Shown piece by piece: positions 1 to 8,600 of a stretch of DNA of 51,969 nt (position 1 is its first letter; every line of letters starts with the position of its first letter). The stretch lies in NCBI GenBank assembly GCA_029856155.1, contig JAHQWL010000027.1, positions 1 through 51,969 of the forward strand, in the 5' to 3' direction. The stretch comes from Promethearchaeia archaeon (GTDB lineage: Archaea; Asgardarchaeota; Lokiarchaeia; Sigyniarchaeales; SOKP01). The position numbers were made by a program, and so were the translations under genes. Below the pieces are notes generated by a model. The model was given only the letters and a program-made list of their open reading frames with translations. It was not told the origin of the DNA and ran no database searches.

Positions 1-147
1 TCTTATTTTCTCGAACGCTATCCTGTCAATGATATTTTTTCGAAAGAACCGGAATATTTTAAAAAAACTGAGCCTCGAATTGATGATATTCTGGGAGATT
101 TAAGATTTAAAGTAGAGGACCGTATTAAATCTGTTTTTGGAATTTAG
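1..147 (+). CDS. C-terminal end of an unidentified protein (truncated by window edge)
   Basis: An open frame enters from the left edge in frame 1 and ends at TAG 145-147, giving the last 48 residues of a protein that starts outside the window. The visible part is charged and soluble (ends ...RIKSVFGI) with a probable amphipathic helix near the end. No motif identifies the family. It is supported by being open to the edge with codon use like its neighbours. It is convergent with the minus-strand membrane gene that ends at 227. Confidence 0.55.
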   Translation, partial: SYFLERYPVNDIFSKEPEYFKKTEPRIDDILGDLRFKVEDRIKSVFGI

Positions 148-226
148 ATGCTATCTTATTATAGTGTAAAAAAGGTTTTCCTTTCAATTAAGTAATTCTC
201 AAAAATTAAGAAACAAGTATATTAGT

Positions 227-910
227 CTATTTAATTAAAAAACCTTTAAATATTGCTATCGTCGCAATATCAATTGCTATTAATGCAAAAATCTCAATTG
301 TAATTGATCTGAGGAATCCTCCCATTAAATTGATGAACATTCCAATAACGGCGAAGATAATTCCTATAAAAAACCATTGAACTCTCTTTTTTGTTTCTTC
401 TCCAATTTTTCTTGTTATCAGAGCATACTTATATACTACATAAATAGACAATGCTGTTCTAACAAGAGTTATGAAAATAAACCATTCAGGTGGGGTATTG
501 GTATCAACAATATCTTGTGCATATCTAACCATATCTAATTCTGGTGTCCAGATAAAATATCCAACACTCATAATGAAGAATAATAACATCATTGATCCAA
601 GGTATTTCAGACTCATTGCAACCTTTTCGTATTTTTCTAATATGAAAACCGTCATCATTAGAGAAATACATATAAAATTGAAAAAAATTTGAGCTGTTAT
701 CATCATCGGAATAATAATCTGTGAATTATTTAGTATTAAATGGTAAAATGTATAAGTTAAAAATCCGAGGGAAGAGGAGATAAAGAATAAGGTAAACCAT
801 TTATTCAATAAATTGCCCGGATTTAGACGAAACACACGAAATCCTACTGTAAATGAAATTATAACTGTTAGAGCAGCTGTAATTATTTTAATTAAGTTAA
901 AAATATCCAT
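227..910 (-). CDS. Seven-TM membrane protein, unknown function
   Basis: The 227-residue protein is almost entirely hydrophobic, with about seven predicted membrane helices (roughly 7-27, 38-60, 66-90, 100-120, 143-163, 177-198, 202-225) joined by short loops. Size and layout recall the seven-helix sensor domain found at the N-terminus of some prokaryotic histidine kinases, but no kinase domain follows, so this is only a resemblance. A short cytoplasmic-looking loop of Lys/Glu residues precedes helix 6. The ATG start at 910 has no strong Shine-Dalgarno. It is followed on the same strand by the larger membrane gene starting near 3180, so the two could be co-transcribed, with that gene upstream. 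Confidence 0.7.
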   Translation of the reverse strand: MDIFNLIKIITAALTVIISFTVGFRVFRLNPGNLLNKWFTLFFISSSLGFLTYTFYHLILNNSQIIIPMMITAQIFFNFICISLMMTVFILEKYEKVAMSLKYLGSMMLLFFIMSVGYFIWTPELDMVRYAQDIVDTNTPPEWFIFITLVRTALSIYVVYKYALITRKIGEETKKRVQWFFIGIIFAVIGMFINLMGGFLRSITIEIFALIAIDIATIAIFKGFLIK

Positions 911-992
911 AATATATTATTTTGATATTGGGTTATAAAAAGATTTTTACAGAAGTATTCTAATAAAAAAGTAATTTTAAAGAAATCTATAA

Positions 993-3173
993 TTAATCTT
1001 CTTTAAAAATTTGTTCAATCTTTTTATCGTTTTCGTCCGCTTTAAAATGTTGGAGTGCTCCCGTCCAATCTTTTAAAATATTTCGATATTTTTCTTCAAA
1101 CCAAGTAACAAATTCTTTTAAGGGAGCTCTTACTTCAGCAGATTGAGTTCCCTTTATGAAAAGAGCACCAAATATACGATCACCATACTCTAAGAGAATA
1201 GTAATATCTCCATGGTCAATTTTTTTCAATGCTTCAGTAGATTTCGTCATTTCTTTAATAAAGGAAGTAATGGCAGAGAACATACCAGAGACGAGTCCTG
1301 GATCTTGATCAACATCTTTTTGGAAAGGAAAATTATAGACTCCTCGTCCATCATCATATATAATGTAAAGCCCTTGTTTTTCTACGGGTTCAAAGATATA
1401 GCTTAACTCTGGTTTCCATATACTAATTAGATTATTGTTAAAAAGATATCTTAATGTAAAATAAAATCGCTTTTTTTCATTTTCTTCTAAAGGTCTTAAT
1501 TCCTTCAGAAATATATCTTCTTCTAGCTTATTTAAAATTGATTTTACCTCTTCACGTTCTTTATCTATACTTTCTCTGATAATTTCTTCATTCTTTGTTA
1601 TTAAGTATTGAATCTTACTTTGATCATAATCATCGTATTTAATGAAATCACCAATAGTACTGAAAATAATTTTTTCTTGATGTTGATCATCTATCGAGAT
1701 CATTTTACTTTTAAATGATTTTCCTATGTAATAAATTATCAGGCTCCATATAATTACGTTGAATATATATCGAGTATATAAATACGGTATAGCTAATCCA
1801 TTCAAAATACCTGAAAATGCTGCACTTAAACTAGCGGTTCGAAATGTTAAGAAAAAAGAGCCATTAACCATGAATTTAATTATATCGCCAGTTAACCAGT
1901 ACTCTTGCGCAGTATAAAGAAAGATCGAAATAATAATAATAATTGGTAGATAAATAATATAACCGATAAACTTACTTTTGGTATATTTAAGGCTTTTAGA
2001 GAGGAATAGTCCTACAATTATAACTGGTAAAAGAACTTGTAAAAACCCTAAGGAAATCAGTAATTCAAATTTTAAGGAGTTTATTAGGTTTGGACTAGGC
2101 TCTATGAAATTTGCTTGTGTTAATATATCTGGATCATTAAAATATGGAACAAAGATAAAACTGGAGATTGCTAAATATATTACAAAGAAAAATCCAATTG
2201 AAATTAAACCATAGAAGATGATGAGCAAAATATTGCCAGAATCAATGTTTTTCATTTTTTCTTTTTTATTTTTCCACCAATCAATTAATTTTACTAAAAT
2301 AAGAATAGAAATTGGTTCGAAGACCTTGAGGAATAAAACAAAAATTATCGAAGCCATAATAAAATAAGCGAAGAAAAAGATGATTATGAGAATTGAATCA
2401 AAATATTGAGCAAGAAACAATAAAATTGATAAAATTGATATAGGAGCTCCAACTGTGTATAGACTTTTAAAAGTTTGCCTCCTTATCTCTTCTCCAATAT
2501 ATTTACCTTTTAATGCAATTTTAGAGCTAAAAACTAATTCAATACTAAATATAAAAGTAGCAAGATAAACAAATAAGATCTCGAGAAACCATCCCAATGC
2601 AGTATTTCCGGATGTGAGAGATTCATGTTCTAACCCAGAAACAGATAATATTACTTGCAGTATGTAGAGAGAAATAGGTAATAGTACGACCATTAATTTA
2701 AGAATTTCCTTTTCCCTTGTAAAATCATTTTTAAAAATTTCGTCTCGTATCATTTTAAATGGACTCCTATCTAAATGATAAGTTATTTGTTTCAAATTCT
2801 CTTTTATAGAACCTTCTTCTTTTCTCAACCGATTCCATACAATTATTAAAGAAATAAAGGGAGCTACAAAAAAAATAAACGGTAAAGTAACCAGTGGATA
2901 TGTCGCAAACAAGGTTAGTAATGTTCCAATACGTGCACCAATAAACTGAATTGTTAAAGCTATATTTCCTCCAGTTAATTCTTTAGGTTCAGCATTAATT
3001 TGAAAAATAATTGGTAAGATCCAATAAATCAAATAGAATACTACAATTCCTAAAAAAATTCTAAAATATAATTTACCTACAATTTTTTTCCAAATGAAAA
3101 ATAAAGGTATAATCAAAATAAGTATTGGTAGCGCGTTTAATAATATTGTGAGAAAAATTACCATTACGTCCAT
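993..3173 (-). CDS. Large multi-pass membrane protein with C-terminal longin/roadblock-like domain
   Basis: About 726 residues from ATG 3173; a GTG at 3182 would add three. The first ~500 residues hold many hydrophobic helices (about 12-14) separated by short basic loops. Residues ~510-600 are charged and coiled-coil-like. The last ~130 residues form a compact alpha/beta domain beginning with a strand (GLYIIYDDGRGVYNFPF), then a helix after DPGLVSGMFSAITSF, then strands ending GALFIKG. This pattern matches small longin/roadblock-like sensor domains common in archaea and expanded in Asgards; roadblock/longin domains are known partners or regulators of small GTPases. I infer a membrane protein exposing such a domain to the cytoplasm. 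The transport or receptor role of the membrane part is unknown. Confidence 0.72.
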   Translation of the reverse strand: MDVMVIFLTILLNALPILILIIPLFFIWKKIVGKLYFRIFLGIVVFYLIYWILPIIFQINAEPKELTGGNIALTIQFIGARIGTLLTLFATYPLVTLPFIFFVAPFISLIIVWNRLRKEEGSIKENLKQITYHLDRSPFKMIRDEIFKNDFTREKEILKLMVVLLPISLYILQVILSVSGLEHESLTSGNTALGWFLEILFVYLATFIFSIELVFSSKIALKGKYIGEEIRRQTFKSLYTVGAPISILSILLFLAQYFDSILIIIFFFAYFIMASIIFVLFLKVFEPISILILVKLIDWWKNKKEKMKNIDSGNILLIIFYGLISIGFFFVIYLAISSFIFVPYFNDPDILTQANFIEPSPNLINSLKFELLISLGFLQVLLPVIIVGLFLSKSLKYTKSKFIGYIIYLPIIIIISIFLYTAQEYWLTGDIIKFMVNGSFFLTFRTASLSAAFSGILNGLAIPYLYTRYIFNVIIWSLIIYYIGKSFKSKMISIDDQHQEKIIFSTIGDFIKYDDYDQSKIQYLITKNEEIIRESIDKEREEVKSILNKLEEDIFLKELRPLEENEKKRFYFTLRYLFNNNLISIWKPELSYIFEPVEKQGLYIIYDDGRGVYNFPFQKDVDQDPGLVSGMFSAITSFIKEMTKSTEALKKIDHGDITILLEYGDRIFGALFIKGTQSAEVRAPLKEFVTWFEEKYRNILKDWTGALQHFKADENDKKIEQIFKED

Positions 3174-3256
3174 AATAACCACTTTATTTTAGTGATAAAA
3201 GTAGAATTTATTTAAAATAAATGTATGTAATTGTTATTATAATAATTTAGGTATTT

Positions 3257-4375
3257 TTGACTAGTTTTACTTGTGCAATGACAGGAAAAAATAAAATTGG
3301 AATTATTGTTGATGAGGATTTTGCGACAAAAAACGTACCCCCTTATCCATATCCTACATTTCTTTCGTATGAAACACCCTTAAGAATTAAATCAATCTTA
3401 AGTTATTTAGAAAAGAATGAGATTTTTAAAAATGAGAGGATTGTTAAGTTAAAACCAAGCACAGTAGAAGAAGACATTATTCATTTAGCACATACAAAAT
3501 ATCATATTAATTCAATTAAAGCTCTTTCAAGTAGGGGAAATGGATTATTAGGTGAGGAAGTGTATGTCACTGAAGATACATTTGAATTAGCTAAAAAAGC
3601 TATAGGAGGTGCTATAAATGCAATTACTAGTGTAATAAATCATGAAGTTAATCAATCAATTGCACTTATAAGACCCCCAGGACATCATGCCTTGCGAGAA
3701 ACTGCTTCTGGGCTTTGTATCTTTAATAATATAGCAAATTCTATAATCTTTTTACGAGAAAAGCTTCAGTATACTAAAAGAATAGCAATAATCGATATAG
3801 ATGCTCATTTTGGGGATGGTCTTGTCCAATATTTCTACGATGATCCAAGTGTATTATATTTCTCCATTCATGAGTATGATTTTGTGGAAGGTGAAATAGG
3901 ATTTATTGATGAATTAGGTACGGGAGAGGGGCTTGGGAAAAGTATCAACTTTCCAATACCTTTAAATTCTAATGATAATGATTTTTTGGAATCTTTAGAA
4001 TTACTTGAGCTTATTTTAACAGAATATAAACCAGATCTCATTTTAATCGCCGCGGGTTTTGATATGTATTTTGCTGATCCAATAGGAAACTGTCTATTAA
4101 CAACGATATCATATTATAAATTTACTGAGAAATTATTGAAAATTGCTGAGGATATTTGTGAAGGCAAATTAGCTTTTATACTGGAAGGGGGTTATAGTTT
4201 AATAGGATTACCTGTTTGCGTACATTCTGTGATTAAAGCTTTGTTAAAAGAGAAGTATGAACCTCCTCCTTTTGAATATTTAGATTTTTCAAGTAATTCC
4301 AAAAAAAGTGAAATAAGTAAGATTAAATCTAGCTTAAAAAAACTCTTAGCTACTTATTGGAGTTCTATAGTTTAA
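3257..4375 (+). CDS. Histone-deacetylase-family (class II-like) amidohydrolase
   Basis: A 372-residue member of the arginase/deacetylase superfamily, zinc enzymes that remove acetyl groups from lysines, polyamines or related amides. Visible signatures are RPPGHH (139-144, catalytic His pair), FNNIA (156-160), DIDAHFGDG (180-188, zinc ligands D182 and H184), AAGFDMYFADP (265-275, third ligand D274) and LEGGYS (309-314, transition-state Tyr313). All key residues are intact, so it should be active. The substrate cannot be read from sequence: acetyl-lysine on chromatin proteins or acetylpolyamines are both possible. The frame opens at TTG 3257; ATG 3278, seven codons in and closer to the domain edge, is an equally good or better start. 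It is convergent with the profilin gene. Confidence 0.92.
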   Translation: MTSFTCAMTGKNKIGIIVDEDFATKNVPPYPYPTFLSYETPLRIKSILSYLEKNEIFKNERIVKLKPSTVEEDIIHLAHTKYHINSIKALSSRGNGLLGEEVYVTEDTFELAKKAIGGAINAITSVINHEVNQSIALIRPPGHHALRETASGLCIFNNIANSIIFLREKLQYTKRIAIIDIDAHFGDGLVQYFYDDPSVLYFSIHEYDFVEGEIGFIDELGTGEGLGKSINFPIPLNSNDNDFLESLELLELILTEYKPDLILIAAGFDMYFADPIGNCLLTTISYYKFTEKLLKIAEDICEGKLAFILEGGYSLIGLPVCVHSVIKALLKEKYEPPPFEYLDFSSNSKKSEISKIKSSLKKLLATYWSSIV

Positions 4376-4390
4376 AAAAGATAAAAAAAA

Positions 4391-4792
4391 TTAAATAAGA
4401 CTGCTGAGTTTTAAAGCATAATCTTGAGCTGCAAAGAGCGCATCTCTAGGACCTGCTTGAGGATTTATATAACAAACTAATGCCCCAGTACCTCCTATTG
4501 GAACAGGACAAATAATAAGATGCCCTTTACCAGTAATATTTGTCCCAATTTTTCTCTCTTCTGTGTTCTCTACTATCATATACTTAATACCTTGAATTGT
4601 AATACTACTTATTCCCTTTTGTCCCAACTGTAGCTTCTGATTAAGTAATTCATTAATTAGATCAAGATCATTAGTTAAATCCCAATTTTCTGTTTGAGTT
4701 ATTATTCTGCCATCTTTACTAATTATAGCGACACCAAAAATATTAGTTTCTTCGTTTAATAAATCATCAATTATAGCTTCAATTTCGGACAT
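4391..4792 (-). CDS. Asgard profilin
   Basis: A 133-residue protein from ATG 4792 (TTG 4801 would add three residues). The order of elements matches profilin: an N-terminal helix (EIEAIIDDLLNEE), a strand pair around ISKDGRIITQTENWDL, a middle helix, then ITIQGIKYMIVENTEE, a glycine-containing GTNITGKGHLIICPV strand, and a C-terminal helix (AQDYALKLSSL). The GIKYMIV...GKGH...LVCYI core lines up with the G-T-K-Y-M-V-I...K-K-G-S-G-G...VFGIY core of plant profilins. Asgard profilins are known to bind actin and regulate its polymerisation. A roadblock/LC7 protein is the main alternative because it shares the alpha/beta layout and size. Convergent with the deacetylase gene (15 bp between stops); no actin gene is in the window. 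Confidence 0.78.
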   Translation of the reverse strand: MSEIEAIIDDLLNEETNIFGVAIISKDGRIITQTENWDLTNDLDLINELLNQKLQLGQKGISSITIQGIKYMIVENTEERKIGTNITGKGHLIICPVPIGGTGALVCYINPQAGPRDALFAAQDYALKLSSLI

Positions 4793-4897
4793 TTCCACCA
4801 AATATTTATTATTAAATTGTTATAATAACATAAATAAAATCAATCATAAATTTAAATATAATTTAAAAATAAATTGAAAAAAGCATGGTGAAATTAA

Positions 4898-5440
4898 TTG
4901 GCTTTTAGAATGTGGAGAAAGGCTATTCTTTTATCATTACGAGAAAAGAAAGTTTTTATAATATTTACACTTATATATACAATACTAATATTTTTAACGA
5001 GCCTCTTCTGGGAATTAGCAGTTAGTGGAGATCTAGTTGGAGCAGGATATCTCCTAGCTATTTTTTTTGGTACTTCTTTAATTCTTTCATTACTTTATGC
5101 ATGGATTTTAGTTTCAAGAAAGAGGCGTGTTTGGGCAACCTTCAAATGTATTGGATATACAAATAAAAATATATTATCTTTGGTTTCAGGAATGATTCTG
5201 TTTACTACTATAGTCGGATTTTTAATTGTTATTGAAGTGTTATTTCATTATACTGCTGCTTTGGCTTATTTACACTCAGAAGGATTTCTAACAAGTATTA
5301 ACGAAATCCTAGTCGGACTACTTCCAGTGATAATTACAAGCGCATTATTTATTATTGTTCAATTAATTGCTTTTATTTTAGTATATAGAAAGGTTCTTAA
5401 AGTGCGCCCAATAATAGCACTAAAAAAAGTAGGTGAGTAA
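4898..5440 (+). CDS. Minimal FtsX/MacB-type ABC transporter permease
   Basis: A 180-residue, four-helix permease (about 18-42, 46-70, 93-118, 133-165). Features of the FtsX core are the basic N-terminal amphipathic stretch (RKAILLSLREKK), the cytoplasmic loop SRKRRVWATFKCIGYTNKNI after helix 2, and the C-terminal RPIIALKK. Unlike usual FtsX/LolC proteins (about 400 residues), helices 1 and 2 are joined by only a few residues: the large extracytoplasmic domain is absent. TTG 4898 gives the full frame; ATG 4910 is a plausible alternative start. The ATPase gene starts 15 bp downstream, so the two form one transporter, probably a homodimeric permease with an ATPase dimer. No substrate-binding gene is adjacent. 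Confidence 0.82.
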   Translation: MAFRMWRKAILLSLREKKVFIIFTLIYTILIFLTSLFWELAVSGDLVGAGYLLAIFFGTSLILSLLYAWILVSRKRRVWATFKCIGYTNKNILSLVSGMILFTTIVGFLIVIEVLFHYTAALAYLHSEGFLTSINEILVGLLPVIITSALFIIVQLIAFILVYRKVLKVRPIIALKKVGE

Positions 5441-5445
5441 GGAGG
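5441..5445 (+). promoter_or_regulatory. Shine-Dalgarno for the ABC ATPase
   Basis: GGAGG lies directly after the permease stop and 10 bases before ATG 5456. It is one of the few clear ribosome-binding sites in the window and supports translation of the ATPase as an internal cistron of the two-gene operon. Confidence 0.75.
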
Positions 5446-5455
5446 TTAGAGAAAA

Positions 5456-6145
5456 ATGTCATCTGATAAAAATATTATGATTGAAGCTGTAGATATTAAT
5501 AAAGAATACAGAAGAGCTGGTGCGATTATTAGAGCGTTAGCAGATGTGAATTTAAAAATCAAATCCGGAGAATTTGTTATGATTCAAGGTCCAACTGGTT
5601 GTGGAAAATCAACACTTCTCAACGTTCTATCGGGACTAGATTTACCAGATTCTGGTAGAATCATTTTTGATGGAGAAAATATTGCTAGGGCAACTGAGGA
5701 TAGATTAAGCAAACTCAGAAGACAGAAAATTGGGTTCGTATTTCAAGATTTTAATCTTGTTAATACGTTGACAGCGATTGAAAATGTAGAATCAGTTTTA
5801 TGGCCAACAGTATTACGTCAAAAAGAGATTGAAAATAGAGCAATTACAGCCTTAAGAGATGTTGATTTACTCGATCGTAAGGATCACTATCCTGTTCAAA
5901 TGTCTGGTGGCGAAAAGCAGAGATGTGGTATCGCTCGTGCAATCATTCATAGACCAAGAGTTATTTTGGCTGATGAACCTACTGGAAACCTTGATCCGGA
6001 ATCAGAAAAGCAAGTCATGGATTTACTTAAAAAAATAAATAAAGAAATGGAAACCACAATCTTAGTAGTGACTCATAGAGATTTATCTAAATATGGAGAT
6101 AAAACAATACGTATGGATTCTGGTCGAATAACTAAAATTCAATAA
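5456..6145 (+). CDS. LolD/MacB-type ABC transporter ATPase
   Basis: A 229-residue ATP-binding subunit of the FtsE/LolD/MacB class. All motifs are intact: Walker A GPTGCGKS (45-52), Q-loop Q97, signature MSGGEKQ (149-155), Walker B VILADEP (169-175), D-loop NLD and switch His207 (VVTHR). ATPases of this class drive mechanotransmission through FtsX-like permeases rather than classical import, typically in lipoprotein or peptide release, efflux or wall-enzyme control. It pairs with the four-helix permease immediately upstream. A clear GGAGG precedes the ATG. Confidence 0.92.
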   Translation: MSSDKNIMIEAVDINKEYRRAGAIIRALADVNLKIKSGEFVMIQGPTGCGKSTLLNVLSGLDLPDSGRIIFDGENIARATEDRLSKLRRQKIGFVFQDFNLVNTLTAIENVESVLWPTVLRQKEIENRAITALRDVDLLDRKDHYPVQMSGGEKQRCGIARAIIHRPRVILADEPTGNLDPESEKQVMDLLKKINKEMETTILVVTHRDLSKYGDKTIRMDSGRITKIQ

Positions 6146-6363
6146 ATTTATTCTTCATTTTTTAACTTTAATTTTAAATCTTTTTTTAAAATGTTAATTA
6201 ATCCTTAAATAATATTGGTATTTTATACTCTTGAGGTTTTATTATAATAATATCAGCTAAATTTTAGATTGATTTTTATGCCAAAAATATAAATATGCCT
6301 TGTATTTTTGATTAGTAATAAGGAAATTAAAATCATTCAATCACTTATGGAAAGGGGATAAAA

Positions 6364-7137
6364 ATGGGATGGGGGCGTGTAATAAAATCAGGTTGTGCAG
6401 GGATGTGTTGTCTTATTCCTATGGCATACATTTCATTTCGGTTTCTCAATCTCACAGAGGGCGTAACAGGTGGATTAATTGCGAATATAGATGATGCAAT
6501 TGCTAATTTAATGAGCGCTCTTGGTCTTGGTGGATTAGGAATTTTTATACAATTTCTGGCCGGAATGTTAATTGGTATTGTACTTATATTTTTATTTCCT
6601 ATACACTGGTGTCTTTTTTATCGTCCTGATGATGTGATGTTACTCATCGCAATAACAATTCCTTGGATTTTATGTTGTGCCATAACAAGTGGGCTTTTTG
6701 CTCACTCTCCACGTGGAGGTTTACATACTAGTCTAGCAATAGGAATAGGTTATGCGATTATTTTTACTGTGCCCTACATTATATTAGCTATAGCATTTCC
6801 ATTAGGAGCAGTAATATTAGATGGACTACTATGGGGATTATCAAGTTTACCGTATCTTGTTGCTGTTCTTACTGCAATTTTTGAAGGTTGTTTAGTTGGA
6901 GCTGTGTTTGGAGCATTTATAGGAAGTTTAAGATATAAAGGTAAGGAAGGGGAACAAAAACAAAAGAAAAAGAAAGTGAAAGTCAAAAAAGAGGTTACCA
7001 AAACTTCTGAAATGTTCCTACCAGAAATTGTTGAAGAAAAAACTATAAACCTAACTTCAATGGATACTTGTAGCAATTGTGGAGCTAAATTTACTACAGA
7101 TGATTTATTTTGCACTAATTGTGGAGCTAAAAAATAG
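6364..7137 (+). CDS. Membrane protein with C-terminal zinc ribbon
   Basis: A 257-residue protein with a glycine-rich hydrophobic N-terminal part of about five or six membrane helices (residues ~8-190), a Lys-rich linker (KQKKKKVKVKKEV) and a C-terminal zinc ribbon, C-S-N-C-G-A...C-T-N-C-G-A-K (about 236-257). The ribbon is the small double-CxxC type found at the ends of many archaeal membrane proteins, probably a cytoplasmic docking or structural module. The family is not recognised. AAAGGGGA just before ATG 6364 is a good ribosome-binding site. It lies 218 bp after the ABC operon on the same strand, separated by T-rich sequence. Confidence 0.75.
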   Translation: MGWGRVIKSGCAGMCCLIPMAYISFRFLNLTEGVTGGLIANIDDAIANLMSALGLGGLGIFIQFLAGMLIGIVLIFLFPIHWCLFYRPDDVMLLIAITIPWILCCAITSGLFAHSPRGGLHTSLAIGIGYAIIFTVPYIILAIAFPLGAVILDGLLWGLSSLPYLVAVLTAIFEGCLVGAVFGAFIGSLRYKGKEGEQKQKKKKVKVKKEVTKTSEMFLPEIVEEKTINLTSMDTCSNCGAKFTTDDLFCTNCGAKK

Positions 7138-7182
7138 AAATATATTATTTTTCAAGTTATTGAAATATAAATCCCTGAATTG

Positions 7183-7192
7183 TTTTTTTTTT
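7183..7192 (+). terminator. Oligo-T terminator after the zinc-ribbon membrane gene
   Basis: A run of ten T residues about 45 bases after the stop at 7137. Oligo-T tracts without a required hairpin are the usual archaeal intrinsic terminator. Confidence 0.45.
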
Positions 7193-7284
7193 AAAACTCC
7201 TAAATAATTCGATATAAAATATATTAATTATTAAATTATAGTATTTTATATTAATATTAAAAATTCAATGTATTAATACAGATT

Positions 7285-8289
7285 ATGTCAAGAGAAATAA
7301 AAGGAATTTTACTCAGTCGCTTAATCGTTTTGGTTTCAATTTTTTTAGTTCCTATCATAATTTTTTTAATATATAACTTAGTTAATTTCAATTTATGGTT
7401 TTCAAATGATCCAACACTCAAAACAGTATTAATAAAAGTACTATGCCCAACTGTATTTAGTATTTCATGGTTGTTCTTTTTGATTCTATTCGTGAATCGC
7501 TTTGCTTCCACTCTCGATGATTTTGATACAACTATTAGTGTTGTCCCTTCAAGATTAAAGTTCTTTTATGGAATCAATGCAGTATATATTCTTTTTATCT
7601 TTATATTTCCCATAATTACCCCGATAATTGCTGTATTAAGTTTTGCATCCTTTGCATGGAGATTGACAACTTTCAGAAAAAAAAGATGGGAAGAAGATAC
7701 TAAAGTCTCTTTAATAACTTGGATCATGATGGGAATTGCAGCAATTCTTCCTATATTCTGTGGAATAATAGTTCTACCCGAATTTTTTACTTTAGCACTA
7801 TTCCTATGGAAAGTAATTTGGGTACCCAATCTTGACATACTTTTTACAATTTCTTATTCATTGTTTACCGCATTAGCTATTGGTTCTTTTGTTTTATTAT
7901 TTTTAAATTCTGGAATAAGTGAATATGAACAACTTTTTGTAGAATCTTCAAAAAGGGAGAGTTTCTGGAACGTCAAAGTTCTTGAAATTGGATTATTTGG
8001 GTTTTTTTTGTTTTTAGATTTTGGTGGATATGAAGTAATTGATTTGTTTTATATGGCCGGATTTGTATTTATAATTCTCATCTCAATTATTAACTTTTTT
8101 CAAGGAAAGACGAAAATAGTCAGTTTTAAAAGTCACTTATTTGGATATATAATAGCAGCCGTATTTATTGGCTCAAATGTTATTTTCTCAACAACAGAAA
8201 TATCTGGATTCCTTAGAGTGTGGAGTTTGATTATTTCAGCAGTATTATACATTATTGTGTTTTTTTATACCTTTTTAGTGGCTGAATAA
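7285..8289 (+). CDS. Multi-pass membrane protein, unknown function
   Basis: A 334-residue protein with about nine or ten predicted membrane helices spread over its whole length and no sizeable soluble domain. A short basic loop (RKKRWEEDTK, about 132-141) and an acidic loop near 210 probably mark cytoplasmic sides. No known transporter signature is visible. The ATG at 7285 is preceded by very AT-rich sequence. It lies between another membrane protein and a large secreted protein on the same strand, so a cell-surface role is possible, but this is inferred from position only. Confidence 0.7.
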   Translation: MSREIKGILLSRLIVLVSIFLVPIIIFLIYNLVNFNLWFSNDPTLKTVLIKVLCPTVFSISWLFFLILFVNRFASTLDDFDTTISVVPSRLKFFYGINAVYILFIFIFPIITPIIAVLSFASFAWRLTTFRKKRWEEDTKVSLITWIMMGIAAILPIFCGIIVLPEFFTLALFLWKVIWVPNLDILFTISYSLFTALAIGSFVLLFLNSGISEYEQLFVESSKRESFWNVKVLEIGLFGFFLFLDFGGYEVIDLFYMAGFVFIILISIINFFQGKTKIVSFKSHLFGYIIAAVFIGSNVIFSTTEISGFLRVWSLIISAVLYIIVFFYTFLVAE

Positions 8290-8310
8290 AAATTTAAAAT
8301 TAAATTTTTT
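8288..8310 (+). terminator. A/T-only inverted repeat and T-run at gene end
   Basis: Directly at the stop codon, AAAAATTTAA (88-97) is mirrored by TTAAATTTTT (100-109) with a two-base centre, followed by T residues. In RNA it would fold as a short A-U hairpin with a U tail, fitting a terminator. In such AT-rich DNA a chance occurrence is possible. Confidence 0.35.
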
Positions 8311-8600
8311 TCTAATCAGAAATAAACCATTTTAAGATAAAGAAATAATTCTTTTTTCTGTATAGAAAATATTTCTCATTTTAAATTGATTAATAATGGT
8401 TCTATTTTAAAGTAATTATAATATGTATAAGGAAATAATTATTCAAACGATTTTAACGCTCAATTCTCTAATATATTTTATTGAATGTCCAAATGATTAA
8501 AGATTCTACTATATTAGAATAAAAATTATTAAAAACTCAGATTTTGATTATTACCTTAATACAATTCATAATTTAAAATTAATAAGAATATGTGAAAAAC
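8311..8600. other. AT-rich intergenic region upstream of secreted protein gene
   Basis: About 300 bases (8290-8600) without a credible gene. Apart from the terminator-like repeat at its left end it is low-complexity AT sequence that presumably holds the promoter of the secreted protein. I could not pick out one convincing TATA box among many AT-rich matches. Confidence 0.5.

Noticed and set aside
1978..2214. Open frame antisense to the large membrane protein
   Set aside because: Mirror of hydrophobic codons in the real gene; no independent start signal or motif.
4391..4792. Roadblock/LC7 identity for the profilin-like gene
   Set aside because: Alpha/beta order is similar, but the GIKYMIV...GKGHLII core and C-terminal helix fit profilin better; kept as an alternative.
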